From NCBI GenBank assembly GCA_000729835.1, contig JFHB01000036.1, positions 124,001 through 188,000 of the forward strand: a DNA stretch of 64,000 nt, written 5' to 3'. The notes under the pieces were generated by a model. The model did not search any database. It was given only the letters and a program-made list of their open reading frames with translations, and was not told where the DNA came from. Positions 11,127 through 24,389 of this stretch are shown piece by piece; position 1 is the first letter of the stretch, and each line of letters starts with the position of its first letter. The position numbers were made by a program, and so were the translations under genes. This DNA is from Atkinsonella hypoxylon. Taxonomy: Eukaryota > Ascomycota > Sordariomycetes > Hypocreales > Clavicipitaceae.

Positions 11127-14062
11127 ATGGCGAAATGGCTACACTTCGCCACTTTCCTCTTCATTTTAGCCAGCCAAGCCGCAGTATTTAACCAAGCGAG
11201 TTTCAACTATTCCCATAACACGAGCCTCTCTTCAGATAATGGGATCACGAAAAAGTACATTGTTGAGGTGTCCGGGGCAAGTCATTCTCGTATGTGTCAA
11301 ATTAAGAGACAGTGGTATAATGATTTCTCTAGGGAACAACACTCGAACATATCACTCAATCATGGGGCCATTTTGTTGCAGTAAACCACGACAATTTTGA
11401 CTGTCATGATATTTTTGTTGGCGCTGTGATTGAAACGTCCTCCGAGAACATCGATTCCCTGCTGAAACTCCCCGGCATACAGAACGCGTGGCCAGTCCAG
11501 ACTTTCTCAATCCCACCGTCGACTTTCCTCGGCAGAAGCTCCATCAATGAAACAAGCAGCAACATCTCAACTCATCAGTGGACAGGGGTAAGCAAGCTCC
11601 ATGAGCTAGGCATGACGGGAAAAGGCGCAAAAGTCGCTGTCATTGATACGGGGATTGACTACTCCCATGAAGCCGTATGTCTCCTCAGCAAACGCTGGAA
11701 AGCTGGCAACTAAACATGCGTCGGCAGCTTGGTGGTTGCTTTGGCCGCGGCTGTAAAATTTCTGGTGGTTATGATCTTGTAGGGTCAAAATGTATGAGCC
11801 TGTCATGGACAGTAGTTTTTCGTTAGCCTCTTTGAACCAAGGAATCCCGCTAACTCTTTTGCAGGGAATTCCCGTTCAAACAGGTCCCATCCAAGAAAAC
11901 CCGACAACGACCCAATGGATTACCATGGACACGGCACGCATGTGGCAGGTATAATTGCAGGTAAAAACGAATGGTAAGATGCACAGGCAGTAATGGCTCA
12001 ATATTCAATGGTTTGAATTAAGTTAATAAGTCATCGCCGTCAGGTTTACTGGAGTCGCCCCTGATGCAGAATTATTTGCATTCAAGGTGTTTTCTGATGT
12101 ATGGCGAAGAAAAAATAAGCGAGGTTTCACGCTTATCAGTTGCAACAGGACCCTGGACAAACGGACACCACTGAAGACGTCTTAATTCAAGCCTTTTGTG
12201 ACGCCTATCGTGCAGGAGTGAGTACATGTCAACAAATCGTTTCCACAAAAGCTTAATCGATCATAGGCAGATGTGATTACAGCCAGCATAAATCGACCTG
12301 GCGGCTTCATTGACAGCCCTTGGGCTCTTGTCGCTAGTCGAATAGTTCAGAAAGGAGTCTTTGTTTCAATTGCTGCGGGAAATGAAGGCGAAAATGGACC
12401 CTTTTACTCTGGAGTTGGCTCAAATGGACATCATGTTGTATCAGTAGCAGCCATCAACACCACCGGCGACTTCCGACTGGACAAGGCAAAGCTAGCATCA
12501 AAGCCAGTGGCAGCATACTTTACTACATGGGGACCTACCAATGAACTCATATTAAAGCCGGACATTGGTGCCCCTGGTTACGACATTCTGAGCACTTACC
12601 TCAAACACGGATTTAAGACAGCCAGTGGTTCTTCTATGGCAGCACCATATATCGCGGGAATTGCAGCTTTGTACATTTCAGAGCACGGGGGCAGGGAAAT
12701 GAATGGCTTCAACTTTTCAGCAGACCTCGCCAACAGAATCGTTTCTAGTGGTCGGAACGTCGCTTGGAGTACCGGCGACATTGATTTTGAAAGATCTGCA
12801 CCACCATTCCAGGTTGGGACTGGCCTTGTGGACGCTCAAAAAGTCCTGCTATATGAAACTCAGCTGTCGTTTGAACCAATGTCGCTTCTAGATACCGAAT
12901 TATTCAAGCCTGAGTGGAGCTTCCAGGTTACAAATCATGCGAACCGAACCATTGAATACACCTTTGAACATGAGCCTCTACCTGGGGTGGAAATATATGA
13001 CGGGTTTGGTGCTATCAAGTTACTGTCCAAACTTAGGCCTCTCAACATTTCAGCAGCTGTTTCTCTCCCGGCAACATCAAGTATCAGGTCTGGTCAAACA
13101 AAGGCGTTTATGTAAGAGTGAAATATCAACGAGACCAATGAACCAAGACTCTGATTTCTGTCGAACAGCGCCAAATTCGAAATACCTCGTGGGGTGGACG
13201 ATAACATGCTGCCGCTTTATAGCGGCAAGATAAACATAAGAAGCAACAACAATGAACATCTCTGTATTCCATATGGAGGAAAGTCGTGACCTTCCGAAAT
13301 ATGAGGATGTTCCTTGTTTAGCTAATGTGGCTGTCGCAGGTGCTGCCTACGACACTGAAAAAGCTTTTGATACCATGTTCGATGGCAAACCGGTCATTGA
13401 CGGTTGGAACGAGGGGGCCAGGTGGGTGGTTTGAGCCCTTGACCTGCCCTTCCTGACGTAACATTGTGACAATAGCTGGTCCTTTAATCCCGATCGACAT
13501 TCGACAGACTTCGCAGACTTACGTCTACGACTCAGCTATCCTTGCGTTCATTTGCGATGGGATGTCCGTGTCCAATTTTCTGGTCGCCATGCTAAATACG
13601 TGTGCTGACGATGGGACAGATTTTTGTGCGTCAATGGACTGAGTTAGAATGGCAGTACCCTCTGGAGGTCGGGAAAAGGGGTTATGTGGGCTCAGCCACT
13701 TCTCTTCGCGACGCAGATATACATAATTGGTTTGACCGCTCGCTTGTTGACATAAACGACACGATATCCTTCCCTATGACGAGAGTCCCGCGGGGATATA
13801 AGCACTTTTGGTGGTTTGGAAAGCTATCAAATGGGACGAGTATAGCACCTGGGAATTATAGGTGAATACATTCTATATTCTTATTGACCAATGTAGCATG
13901 TCGAACTGACTTTGGACGCAAAGCATGCGAATTGCGGCATTACGACCCTACGGAGAGCCTCGTATATCCGACCATTGGGATATCCTAGATATGGACGGAT
14001 ATGGTATACAAGTTTTGCCCAGAAATGGAACCAACTTCACTTTTGTGATGACCAATGCTTAG
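11127..14062 (+). pseudogene. Subtilisin-like serine protease (S8), frame broken
   Basis: A secreted subtilase with a C-terminal Fn3-like (DUF1034-type) region, now disrupted. A signal peptide (MAKWLHFATFLFILASQAAV) is followed by an inhibitor-like prodomain. The catalytic Asp lies in VAVIDTGID, His in HGHGTHVAGI and Ser in GSSMAAPYIAG, so the active site is intact. Introns fit at 11290-11332, after 11674, and around 11820, 12000, 12120, 12240, 13120, 13450 and 13862-13923. Homologous protein continues across four points where the frame jumps by +1 and no intron fits: about 11335 (RTTLEHI expected, one extra A), about 13278 (YGG to SRDLPKYED), about 13595, and about 13630-13645 before EWQYPLEVG. 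Together these imply a recent pseudogene, sequence errors, or unusual decoding. The MITE lies 1.7 kb upstream. Confidence 0.75.
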
Positions 14063-14382
14063 CAAAGGGGGTGAGACGAAGACAGCTACCCCCTGAAAAG
14101 TCGCAAGATTTAGCATTTAGCAGAATGACAAGGCGCCATGAAAAAATACAACATGCATGTCATAGTAATGATTGTTGCAAAGGATCGCGACTTCATGGAC
14201 TCAACACTTGTGTTTGAATGACATATGCCAGTGCGTATTCTGGGTGTTAACCATTTAGCAACTCAAAGTAACGTAGATTCACTACACCCTATGATGTAAA
14301 TGTAAGGATGGTCCTTGTTAAATTCAAGTCGTTCTATGCTTCAACCATGCGTTTTCTTTTGAATTCCTCAATACTGATGCGT
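14063..14382. other. Convergent 3' intergenic gap
   Basis: Lies between the end of the broken subtilase and the stop codon of the ZIP gene. It should hold both 3' UTRs. No gene is seen. Confidence 0.6.
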
Positions 14383-16327
14383 TTAGGCCCATTTTCCGAG
14401 GAGACTCATAACCGCCATACCGGTCATCAGACCCAAGCCGCCCAGCACAACGGTAAGGGTATTAGCGTCGGCAAGTTCTGCCTTGTGGCCATGAGAGCCC
14501 GTCATCCAATCGGCCGCCCACATCTCGACTACACCCGTCCAAACCAGGATACCCGCTGATAATGCGTCTAGGGTTCCAATAGCAATAATGGTCGACCTGT
14601 CGTTGCCATTGAACTTATTGAGAACACTGATGCCGATGGCCATACCAATGGGGGTAACAAAAGCAAACAGGGCCGCGAGACCAAGCTTCTTCTTCATGGA
14701 CAAGGTAGGAGATTCCTCAAACGTCAAAGACCCATCGACAGCCTCCTCAGTGGGGGTAGTGATGGACTTGTTGGTGTCGTTGCCGCCGTCCGTCATGGTT
14801 TGGTGAGTAGCAGGCGGCAGGAGTTGTACATCGGCGCAGGTACCGATAGTGGCAATTCGGGTTCCTAGAGCCAAGCCCTCGAAGATCTGGTGGAAAAGGA
14901 TGACAACGAACAGAGTGATGAAGAATGAGTCCCCGGCAACAACCAGTGTGAGACCAATAACTATACAGATGAGTCAGCAATAGTCGAAATAACGGTCATC
15001 TTGAACAAATGGCCGGGCTTGTTGGATCGAGGAAAGGGCGCTTACGAAGAGAGTGAAACAAAATCCCTGCCTCCATGACCAGAATGCTGACAACCTCATT
15101 GGAGAGTAAGGCTTGGGCTTGCTGTTGTCTGCTCAGGTGAGAGGTGGCTTTGGTCCTGGCGAGAACGATACGCTGACCGATGTATTCGACAAGGAAAGAG
15201 AGGAAGATGCCGGCCATCAGAATGGCGGCTGTGGTACCTTCGTATCCAAGATCGCCTAGACATTTATTGCCGAACATGTGGGATGCGTGAACAAAGAGCT
15301 GCGTAGAGTGTTGTCAGACTACGTCTCTCTTGTTTGGCGTGGTTTTTCGAGTATTGTTGAAGCGCTTGTTAGACAACTTACGTGGACAAAGGCTGTGGAA
15401 ATGATGATACCCGTGCCGAATTGCTTGAGAATGATGAAGAAGAGAGATAACTTCTTGGGGAGAACCTTGTGGAGGAAGATCGGACCAACGACACCTGGTT
15501 GGGGACGGTTAGTCTCTGAAGTTGGACGGTTTGCTTGCATGTTGTTTCGCACGGGACTTTGGGGAAGGCGACGTACCTAGCGCGCTGGTGGCCATGACAA
15601 CAAAGAGAAGTCCGATTCGAAGACGAACGTTATAGTCTCGCGTGGGAACACCGCAGCTGGGCCTGCTGCTGCCGCCGGTCTCGCTCTCGCTCTCGCCTTC
15701 GTCAACGCAGTGCCTATGAGATATCAGCTGGTCCATCCTTGGAGACTCGAGGATTGAAAATGGATAGACAGGGTAAGTGTCTGGGTGCACGTGAGACTGA
15801 CTCGACTCCAGCGTGGAAATGGCAATGCTTGTGTCCGCTTCCACTTGCCTCGCCGGCGGCGTTGCTTCCCGTGTTGTTCCCTGAGTGGTCACCGGAGTTG
15901 GGCAAGGTGACTTTTACTTGGTCGCCATTCGGAGCAAAGCAGAATCTAAAAGAACAGGATATTAGTGACGTGGATTTTCCAGCCAAAGCCAAGGCAAGGG
16001 GCCATGGACTGACAGCTCGGAGCCATGGTTGTGGCAGCCTGTGTATGAGGCTGGGAGATCTGCTGTTTGGTTCGGTGTTGTCTGAACTAGATATTCAATG
16101 TCTCCAGGGCCCATGCAGTACCTGGTGTATTACATGTCAGTCAGAGGCGCGCAAGGGTGATTTTGGGCGAGTGCGACATACACCTGTGATCCATGGAGAT
16201 GGCATCCTGTGATGGCGGTGATTGCTGGCTCTGGTGCACTCGACGAAGGAGGCGCTGTCTCTCTGGGATAAATCCGGGCTGCTGCGGCACCAAGGAGAGC
16301 GAAAGAGGCCAACGAGGGCAAATACAT
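14383..16327 (-). CDS. ZIP-family zinc transporter
   Basis: Moves zinc (or iron) into the cytosol across the plasma membrane or an organelle membrane. Six exons: 16327-16182, 15945-15802, 15713-15577, 15494-15382, 15298-15046 and 14960-14383, giving 456 residues; every junction keeps frame. An N-terminal signal sequence (MYLPSLASFALLGAAAARI) precedes an extracellular part rich in His and Cys (TGCHLHGSQ, GSGHKHCHFHAGVEHC), likely a metal-sensing or metal-capturing region. Eight hydrophobic segments follow. Helix 4 carries the metal-site region FVHASH, helix 5 carries ILFHQIFEGLALGTRIA, both family hallmarks. A polar loop of about 65 residues separates helices 5 and 6. Intron 2 uses GTCAGT. Confidence 0.92.
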
Positions 16328-19300
16328 GGTTGCGAATTGTTGATTTCTGTCTCCGATTTGCACTTTTTTTGTCCTTTTGTCTGTGTTTCTTTCTCTCTTC
16401 TGTCTGTCCTTGTTTTTAATTGTTCTTCCTTCTTTAGAAAGAAAGAAAGGTTTTTTTTTTTTTCCTCCCTGACCACAAGTCAAATAATTGGCGTGCCTCG
16501 GTTCGCGCAGATTTATGTTTTGTGGCGGCGCACCGAATTAAAAGCTTATTGTTTAAGCTTGAACGGCTGCACGAGGGCCGATGCCGAATCTGGCGCCAGT
16601 CCTTTCGACAAAGATGCAGTGACTCGCGACGCCACCTGCAGGTTTTCTTGCACCATGTAAGCCGGAGGAGGGTGAAAAGAGAAGGGCAAAAAATCGGTTG
16701 CAACTTTTCTAGTTCATTTATGCCATGAATACTTGCACAAATCTTTCCTTTTCTTTTCTTTTGTTTTGGGTGGGGGGGTTATAAACTTTCGAAACCTCTT
16801 TCTCTCGCAATACACAAATACAACATGCTGTAGCATAAAGTGTTGATGGATTCTGTATGCCCCCGCCCCGGGCAAAGTATAATAATTCTGGATTGTTGGC
16901 GGGGCACCTTGATGGACACTGGGGCGGGCAACCTTGATGGGTGGTGTTTTGGTACGGGGACCCTTGTCGCCAAGATTGGTCTAGTCTGGTCTGGTCTGGT
17001 GCTAGTTACGGCTGCAAACATGAAGCGGCGGATTTTTTTTTTTCTTTTTTTCTTTTTTTTTTTTCTCATCATGCAGCAGCGACTAGACCCAGACGGAAGG
17101 TGGTGCCTCTGCGGCACAAATTTCTATGTAGAAGTCTGATGCTTTCTTTGATTTTCGCGCACCGGTTAAAGGACCTTGCCGTTACAAAGGTAGATCTTGG
17201 ATTAAGCTACTGTTGAGGCATGTGAATGAGTTCATGTTGCTGGCTTGGCTTGATGCACGTACTACTAATCTGACTTGCCAAGAGACTTCTTAGCACTTGC
17301 AATACGTGTAAATGGAGGCACTTGTGCCACTTAAATGGGCTGCATGTGATGTTAAGCTAAGATGGCGCGATGCAGGCAGTGTGGTGCTGCAAAGAGCAGC
17401 TTGTCTGGCGTTCTGTAAGGCTAGAGCGCATTAACAGTGCCTATAATTCTTGTAACAGCTTATTGAAAATCCTTTGGACTACATCTTCTATTATTACTAG
17501 TTAAGTCTTGATACTTTCTCCATTTTAGCTTATTATTCGTGCAACTGTGATCTCTTCCTGGTGAGCTTTAACCTTACAAGCTAGCCCTAGAATCATTGTC
17601 TTCCCTCTTATCGGCGTTTGGTATTCCCTCTGTAGAAGCTGTATTAGATAGTAGACGGTTTTATGTGTTGAGATCTTGAAGTTTAATCAAGTATGTGGAC
17701 TCTCAGGGGCAAGGCAGGGCCCAAACAATTTTGAAGAACCCGGATGAACAACAAGAACTATGGAGCGCACTGCGCGGATAACAGGAGACGGTGACTTGCA
17801 TACTGACACCTAGTTTCCACAACAAGTCCCCTCAATCACATCACTAGAGGCAGGATAAGTAGGGCTCCTGGAAGCAGACAACAGCAGATAACACACCGGA
17901 ACCAACCCAGGACTCAAAAACTAACCCCTACTCTTCAAGGTAGCCCCCTTAAGAGCACATCTAGCGCGCAGCATAGATTTCGCGCATAGACAAGACCGCC
18001 TTAGGATCTCACTGGAACCAGGCAAGCCGTTAAAGAGAGTCGCATATAGGTGTTCCCCCCTTGTTACGCGGGCTTATCTTGCGTGATTTAGGAGTAGGAG
18101 TCCTAGCTATCTAGCGTACTTCGATAGATTAATGAATACATAATGCTGCATTAAGCTTTAGCCTATATCATCTTTACCAAGCCATATTTCGTAACTTCTA
18201 CTTGCGTAGTCACGATCTCGAGGTTTACATCCTAGTCATGTGGCGTTGCCAAACTGGCTAGTCCTGCCGCGCAGCTCAACTGCCACACAAGGAGGGGGTG
18301 TCGGGCTGCATCTCCAACGTGGCGGCCGGATCTCATACCCGTGAAACCATTTGCTCGCTGTACCATCAGGCAGGACCTTACAGTAGGTGCCGTCCCAGAC
18401 GATCTGCGCCGGAGAATATGGATATCCACTCGGTTGCATAGGCTGAAAGCCTGAACCAAAGGCTGGAGACAAGGGGGTGGCCAATGCAACTCCGACCCCT
18501 CGAGACTATCAATGGATGATTAAGTCGTGTCGGCATAGCTCTAGAGTGTGATCAGTTTAAAGGTACAATATTATAAGTTCTAGAGCCTTGAATTTTGCAG
18601 CTCACGAAATCATTTCCCCTGAGAATCAAGCTTTAGAATGTTCTTGTTATGGCCAATGCTAGGAGTTATTGTGAGGGTAAGTTTCCTCGGATTAAATCGT
18701 CCCCCGCGCGGCAGCACGCGGTCATGGCTCATCCGATGTTCGCTGCCGGCCCCACCTGCCAACCCGAAAAAAAAGACAAAAAAAAAAAAAAAATGGCAGG
18801 AGCTGGTCGCTATGGCTGGATATCGCAAAAAAGTACATGTACTTTTTGACACAGGCATAGTGCACTATGGAGAAGCAGTGAGGTACCTAAAGCTACATCT
18901 CCACAGGCAATTATAGTGGGACACTGAGTTGCTTTGTGTTTTGGGGTACAACTACCAGACAGTAAGTAAAGCTTGATGAGGATTTTGAACGTCTCTTGTG
19001 AGCTTGAGTCCATGACTGCCACCAGAACCAGCTTGGCGTGCATGAGCTCTTGCCTCTGAACACTTGGTAAGCCGGCGTGATGAGTCCGCCCGTCAGCAAA
19101 CCAGGACCTTTTGCAGTAGACGAGGGACCAGAAACAAAAAATAACGGCCAATTGGCTACATGTACAGTACCTTCCCATAATAGTTAGGTGGTCTCTCGAT
19201 TAGTGGATCCACAACGCGGCACTTTAATTCATCTGCCACCAGAGAACGCGTCTCCCAGGGGCAGTGGGATTCAAGACGCGACTTTTATCTTGATCTGTCG

Positions 19301-19402
19301 AGTTGTGCTGTGACGTACCATCACCTTGGCTCTTCACATCTCGAACTTCCCCATAGTCCAACTGTTGCTAAAGCGGTCCGCGAGAAGCAAGCCACGCCCA
19401 GC
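16328..19402. other. Long gene-poor stretch, possible decayed repeats
   Basis: Divergent region between the ZIP gene (minus) and MSH2 (plus). It has T- and A-rich runs near 16450, 17035-17063 and 18770-18793. About 17300-18160 has no codable frame and resembles old repeat sequence, for instance TGTTGAGATCTTGAAG at about 17668, which recalls an LTR edge, but no matching partner repeat was found. Short frames near 18232-18489 are not convincing. Confidence 0.45.
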
Positions 19403-22308
19403 ATGGCTTCTCGGCCAGAATTGAAGGCGAGTATAAGATCAACGCCAAACCTGCCCTCTGCGTCGACGTTTGTATTTGGCACTAATTCTCAATCGCCCGC
19501 ACAGCTTGACGACGACGGTGGCTTTATCCGTTTCTTCAAGTCACTCCCTAACGTAGGGGAAGACACAATCAGAATATTCGATCGAAGCGATTGGTATACA
19601 GCACACGGCGACGATGCGTTCTTCATTGCTAAGACGGTATTCTTGCATTCCTTCAGCTGATCAACGCCCAGACCCCTACTGACCCCTTGAGTCAGGTCTA
19701 CAAAACGACGTCAGTCGTTCGACAACTTGGCCGAAACGATCATAGCGGCCTTCCCTCTGTGACTATGACCATGACTGTGTTTCGCCAGTTCCTTCGAGAA
19801 GCGCTATTCAAACTGGGGAAACGGGTTGAAATATGGGAAAGTGCTAGTGGCCGAATGAATTGGAAATGCGCAAAGCAGGCTTCACCCGGTAATTTGCAAC
19901 ATGTTGAAGATGACCTTGGCGGACACATTGAATCAGCGCCCATGATCATGGCCGTCAAGATCGTAGCGAAAGCTTCCGAGGCTCGACATGTCGGTGTCTG
20001 CTTCGCAGATGCCAGCGTCCGGGAGCTCGGAGTCAGCGAGTTTCTGGACAATGATTTATACTCCAATTTTGAGTCACTGCTCATACAACTCGGCATCAGG
20101 GAGTGTGTCATTCAGATAGACAAGGGCGAAAAGGACAAAGACGCCGAGTTAGCCAAGCTGAGACAGATAATCGGCAACTGTGGAGTCGCTCTCGCTGAGC
20201 GGCCTGCTGGGGACTTCGGTACTCGAGATATTGAGCAGGACTTGGCGCGTCTGCTTAAAGATGACAAGTCCGTCAGTCTCCTGCCGCAAACCGAGCTCAA
20301 ATTAGCCATGGGCTCCGCCGCCTCGCTCATCAAATATCTCGGCGTGCTGCAGGATCCGTCAAATTTCGGCCAGTATCAGCTTTACCAGCACGACTTGGCG
20401 CAATTCATGAAGTTGGACGCGGCAGCATTGAAAGCTCTCAATTTGATGCCCGGTCCTCGAGATGGGTCTAAAACGATGAGTATCTACGGTGTGCTCAATC
20501 ACTGCAAGACACCAGTGGGAGGCCGTTTGCTTGCACAGTGGCTCAAACAGCCCCTGATGGACAAGGACGAGATTGAGAAACGTCAGCAGCTGGTGGAGGC
20601 TTTCTTTTCAGATTCAGAACTGCGGCAAACCATGCAAGAAGAACATCTACGTTCTGTTCCAGACTTGTATCGGCTATCAAAACGATTTCAGCGGGGCAAA
20701 GCCAATTTGGAAGATGTTGTCCGTGCGTACCAAGTCGTGATTCGATTGCCTGGCTTCATTGGCACATTTGAGGGGGTGATGGATGAAGCATACCGCGATC
20801 CACTTGACGTGGCTTACACCACAAAACTAAGAGACCTCTCCAATAGCCTGGGCAAATTACAGGACATGGTAGAGCAGACTGTGGATCTTGACGCGCTTGA
20901 TAGGCATGAGTATATCATCAAGTCCGAATATGACCAGGGACTGAGCATCATTCGCAAGAAATTGGATCAGCTTGACCGTGACATCAGAGCAGAGTTTCAT
21001 GAGGCAGCCCGAGATCTTGGCCAGGAGGCAGACAAGAAGATATTCTTGGAAACGAACCACAAAGTACATGGAGTCTGCATGCGACTAACCCGACAAGAAG
21101 CAGGGTGCATTCGAAATAAGTCAAAGTATCAGGAGTGTTCCACGCAAAAGAACGGCGTCTATTTCACGACCAAGAAGATGCAATCCTACCGACGAGAATA
21201 TGATCAGTTATCGCAGAATTACAACAGAACTCAAAGTAGTCTCGTGAACGAAGTAGTGCACGTCGCTTCGTCGTACTGCCCTGTCTTGGAACGGCTTGCT
21301 GGAGTACTCGCTCATCTGGATGTCATAGTCTCATTAGCGCACTGCGCTGTCCATGCTCCTGAAGCCTATGTTCGACCCAAGATTCACCCTCGGGGTGAGG
21401 GCCAGACGAGTTTAATCGGAGCCCGGCATCCATGCATGGAACTCCAAGATGATGTGCACTTTATCACCAATGACGTTGAATTCACGAGAGATAATTCATC
21501 ATTCCTCATCATCACTGGGCCGAACATGGGCGGCAAGTCTACCTATATCCGCCAAGCTGGTGTCATAGCCCTCATGGCACAAGTGGGCTGCTTTGTTCCT
21601 TGCTCTCAAGCCGAATTGACCATTTTTGACTCCATCCTTGCCCGTGTCGGCGCCAGTGACTCTCAGCTGAAAGGCGTTTCGACATTCATGGCTGAGATGT
21701 TGGAGACAGCCAATATTCTAAAGTCTGCCACTAAGGAGTCGTTGATCATCATCGATGAGCTTGGCCGCGGTACATCTACCTATGACGGATTTGGTTTGGC
21801 TTGGGCGATTTCCGAGCACATTGTCAAGGAGATTGGGTGCTTCGCCATGTTTGCAACCCACTTCCATGAGTTGACGTCCCTGGCAGAGCAATATCCACAG
21901 GTCCGTAACCTCCACGTCACAGCACATATCAGCGGCTCTGGGAAGGATAACAGCAAGCGTGAGGTGACATTGTTGTATAAGGTCGAACCAGGCATCTGCG
22001 ATCAAAGCTTTGGCATTCACGTCGCGGAATTGGTTCGATTCCCAGACAAGGTGGTGCGAATGGCCAAGCGAAAAGCTGATGAGTTGGAGGACTTCACAAC
22101 CAAACACGAGGACAACGCCCTGTCGTATAGTAAGGAGGATGTGGAGGAGGGTAGCGCAATGCTGAAGCAGCTTCTCAAACAGTGGAAAGACCAGGTTGGC
22201 GAGGCAGACATGAGCCACGCAGAAAAAGTAGCCAAGCTCAGGGAGCTGGTTGCCGCCGATGCCAAATTGCTCGCGAACCCGTTCTTTCAGTCTGTAAAAG
22301 CCTTGTGA
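19403..22308 (+). CDS. MSH2: DNA mismatch repair ATPase MSH2
   Basis: MutS homologue that pairs with Msh6 or Msh3 to recognise mismatches and small loops in nuclear DNA. Two exons, 19403-19636 and 19696-22308, give 948 residues, the normal length. The N-terminal mismatch-recognition domain begins with FIRFFKSLP; connector, lever and clamp regions follow. The ATPase carries Walker A GPNMGGKST at residues 686-694, a DSQLKGVSTFMAEM signature, Walker B with LIIIDELGRGTSTYDG (Asp about 765) and ATHFHELT. The 59-nt intron has GTATTC and an ACTGAC branch site and sits early in the gene. All key motifs are intact. An upstream in-frame frame continues to 19310 without an ATG, so 19403 is the start. 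Confidence 0.96.
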
Positions 22309-22866
22309 TGCACTTTTGACAGATGCAGAACATCTTTCAATCATGATCTTTGGATGTGCAATTTTTGTTAACTTACGACTATCGGCGTCGAGCTACTGGG
22401 CGTTGTATATATTTTTGTGGGCATAGGGGAAAAAATGGCGTACAATTTGAAAGTAATACTTTGCATGTGTATTTGCAGACATTTGGCCACTTTAGTCTGC
22501 CTTAGAACAATAGATTCATGTGTGACATGCTGTGAACTTGAGCATTATGAAGACAGGTCCGGCATGTTGCAAGAACAAGAGTGGAAGATTTCCGTTGTTT
22601 GGCCATTGCATTGAGGCTTGGGCCTTGCCAGGTGTGATTCACGGCTAGCAACACGCATGCTCAGTGTGCTATAATTTCCGGCCACGTTATGTTACAGCGG
22701 AGGAAAATTCAGTCCAGGGCTGCGACACAGCCGAAACGATGTCAGGGAAAAAAAAAAAAAAAACCCCAAGTTCTAGTAGTGACATCTCTTTCCCCCATCC
22801 CGGAAGAGCTATATACATGTTTCTGATGGGGTAGCTTGTGATTCGTAGCACATTGCAACAACCTCT
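22309..22866. other. Convergent 3' intergenic region
   Basis: Between the stops of MSH2 and the complex I subunit gene. It contains an A-run at 22748-22762. No gene is seen. Confidence 0.6.
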
Positions 22867-23808
22867 CTATCGGCTGCCCTCAACCGTCGCGTTGACAGGG
22901 TTGATCTCAAACCCGTACTTCTCCCGGATGCGCTCTCGTCTTCGCTCCTCGTATCCGGAAGGGGCAATGCCTGCAGGGGCGAGAGTGTCAGAAAAGCAGG
23001 TATTCCGTGGTAAATGGTAGTAAAGACATCTTTGAATATGGGAGATAAGGCGATGGCTTTGAAATGAAACATGAAACAAGCTTACCTCGTCCCTCACCAA
23101 TCTCAGCTACGGTCTGCTCGACAGGCACACGGGTTGTCCGTCTCAATCTCTCCTTGCGATCGAACTCGTCAGACTCCTTCTTGAAGGAGTCGATGCGGCC
23201 GCCCAAGAAGAACAGAGCGCCCTGGATAAGACCAACGGCACCGCCGAGGCCCATGACGACGGGCAATCGTTGGGCTATGGTCGCGCATGATGGTTAGACA
23301 TGACAGACCTGGAGGTGGACAATCCAGCGCGAGGTACAGGAGGGAACTCACAAGGAAGGCCCAGGACACCGCCGCACATGAACCCGCCAAAGGCAGCAGC
23401 CCAGGCGTCTTCTTTTTCACGCAAATTCATCATAGCTCGGGAGAAGAAGGCGTAGGCAGCAGGTCCAGCAGCTATTGAAAAGACGCAAGTTAGCAGATTC
23501 CCTCCAAGCCCTTGGCACCCTTCGCAACCCCAATTGAAGGATTTGCCTGAACTTGGGGGGGCAAGTATAAAAACGGCAAGGAGAGGTAGGTTCGAACTGC
23601 AAATTCCGATAGTCGGGGCGCCGCGAGTGATGACACCGAAGGCGCCGACGTTGCGCTTCGACATGGCGTTTCGAATGGCCGCGAGAAAGAGACCACTCCC
23701 CAGACCTATGACCGCCGTCTTGACTGTCTCGTCGAAAACATCGTGAGGAGAGTAGGGCTTCTCGGATTGGTGATGAGCCTGGTGGCTCGGCGTCGAGTCG
23801 TGATCCAT
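22867..23808 (-). CDS. Complex I accessory subunit, 21.3 kDa Tim17-like type
   Basis: Relative of the fungal 21.3 kDa NADH-ubiquinone oxidoreductase subunit (NDUFA11/B14.7 type), an integral inner-membrane protein of mitochondrial respiratory complex I. Four exons: 23808-23598, 23471-23352, 23274-23086 and 22970-22867, giving 207 residues. The Tim17/22-like hydrophobic core has glycine-rich helices such as TAVIGLGSGLFLAAIR, AAFGGFMCGGVLGLP and VVMGLGGAVGLIQGALFFLGG. The C-terminus is charged and matrix- or space-facing (YEERRRERIREKYGFEIN). Introns carry GTTCGA, GTGAGT and GTAAGC at their 5' ends. The name rests on overall pattern, so a related Tim17-family subunit is possible. It is divergent from TRM10. 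Confidence 0.82.
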
Positions 23809-24389
23809 AGCGATCGCACTTGATGACAGCTGAGCTAGCTCACGTAGAGATAGAAGTTCGGACGGAGCTGTTCTAGCTGCTTGAAGTCGTGAAGGGGCTT
23901 CTCTAACTTGAGGTCGGGGTCACGTGGTTTGTGAGCAATTGGGCTGTGCGGATTGGCCGAGGCAGTTTTGCAGGTGGAGTGGGGTGGGGTATTGCAGGCA
24001 CGGGAGGGGCGTGCCTTGACTAAACTGGATTTTCTCAAATTCACCCGCAGGTGTAGATAACCTCAAGGTTGCGAAACGGTGTTGGTTGCATTCGTCGTGA
24101 GATCCACGAAGGAGAATTCACTGTGACTCGAAACTGTCGATCAAAGGCGTCGTTCATTGTGACCAAAAAAAATTTATTCAACTTTATTCAATAACTTTCT
24201 TACACCATACAGTTTTGTTCTCTCCTCACAACACCTCACTTCTCTTGGGCGAGATTACAGTAACCCGCACCAATCAAAGTCACAATTGATTCAGCACACT
24301 TGCAATCACAGTTATCGGTGTAAAAGGGGGGGAAAGCAAGACAAACTTTGAAACCTGATAAGCTGGTTCTTTTACGTACCAAAAAAAGT
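23809..24389. promoter_or_regulatory. Shared divergent promoter region
   Basis: The 581 bp between the start codons of the complex I subunit (minus) and TRM10 (plus) must hold both promoters. Pyrimidine-rich runs precede the TRM10 start and an A-rich run lies near 24164-24172. No specific factor site was identified with confidence. Confidence 0.6.

Noticed and set aside
13252..13700. Extra introns to rescue the subtilase frame
   Set aside because: Every GT..AG pair tried either removes conserved residues (SRDLPKYED, EWQYPLEVG) or leaves a stop in frame.
17660..18160. Possible LTR retrotransposon remnant
   Set aside because: TGTTGAGATCTTG resembles an LTR edge, but no second LTR, primer site or reverse transcriptase frame was found, so it is mentioned only as gene-poor DNA.
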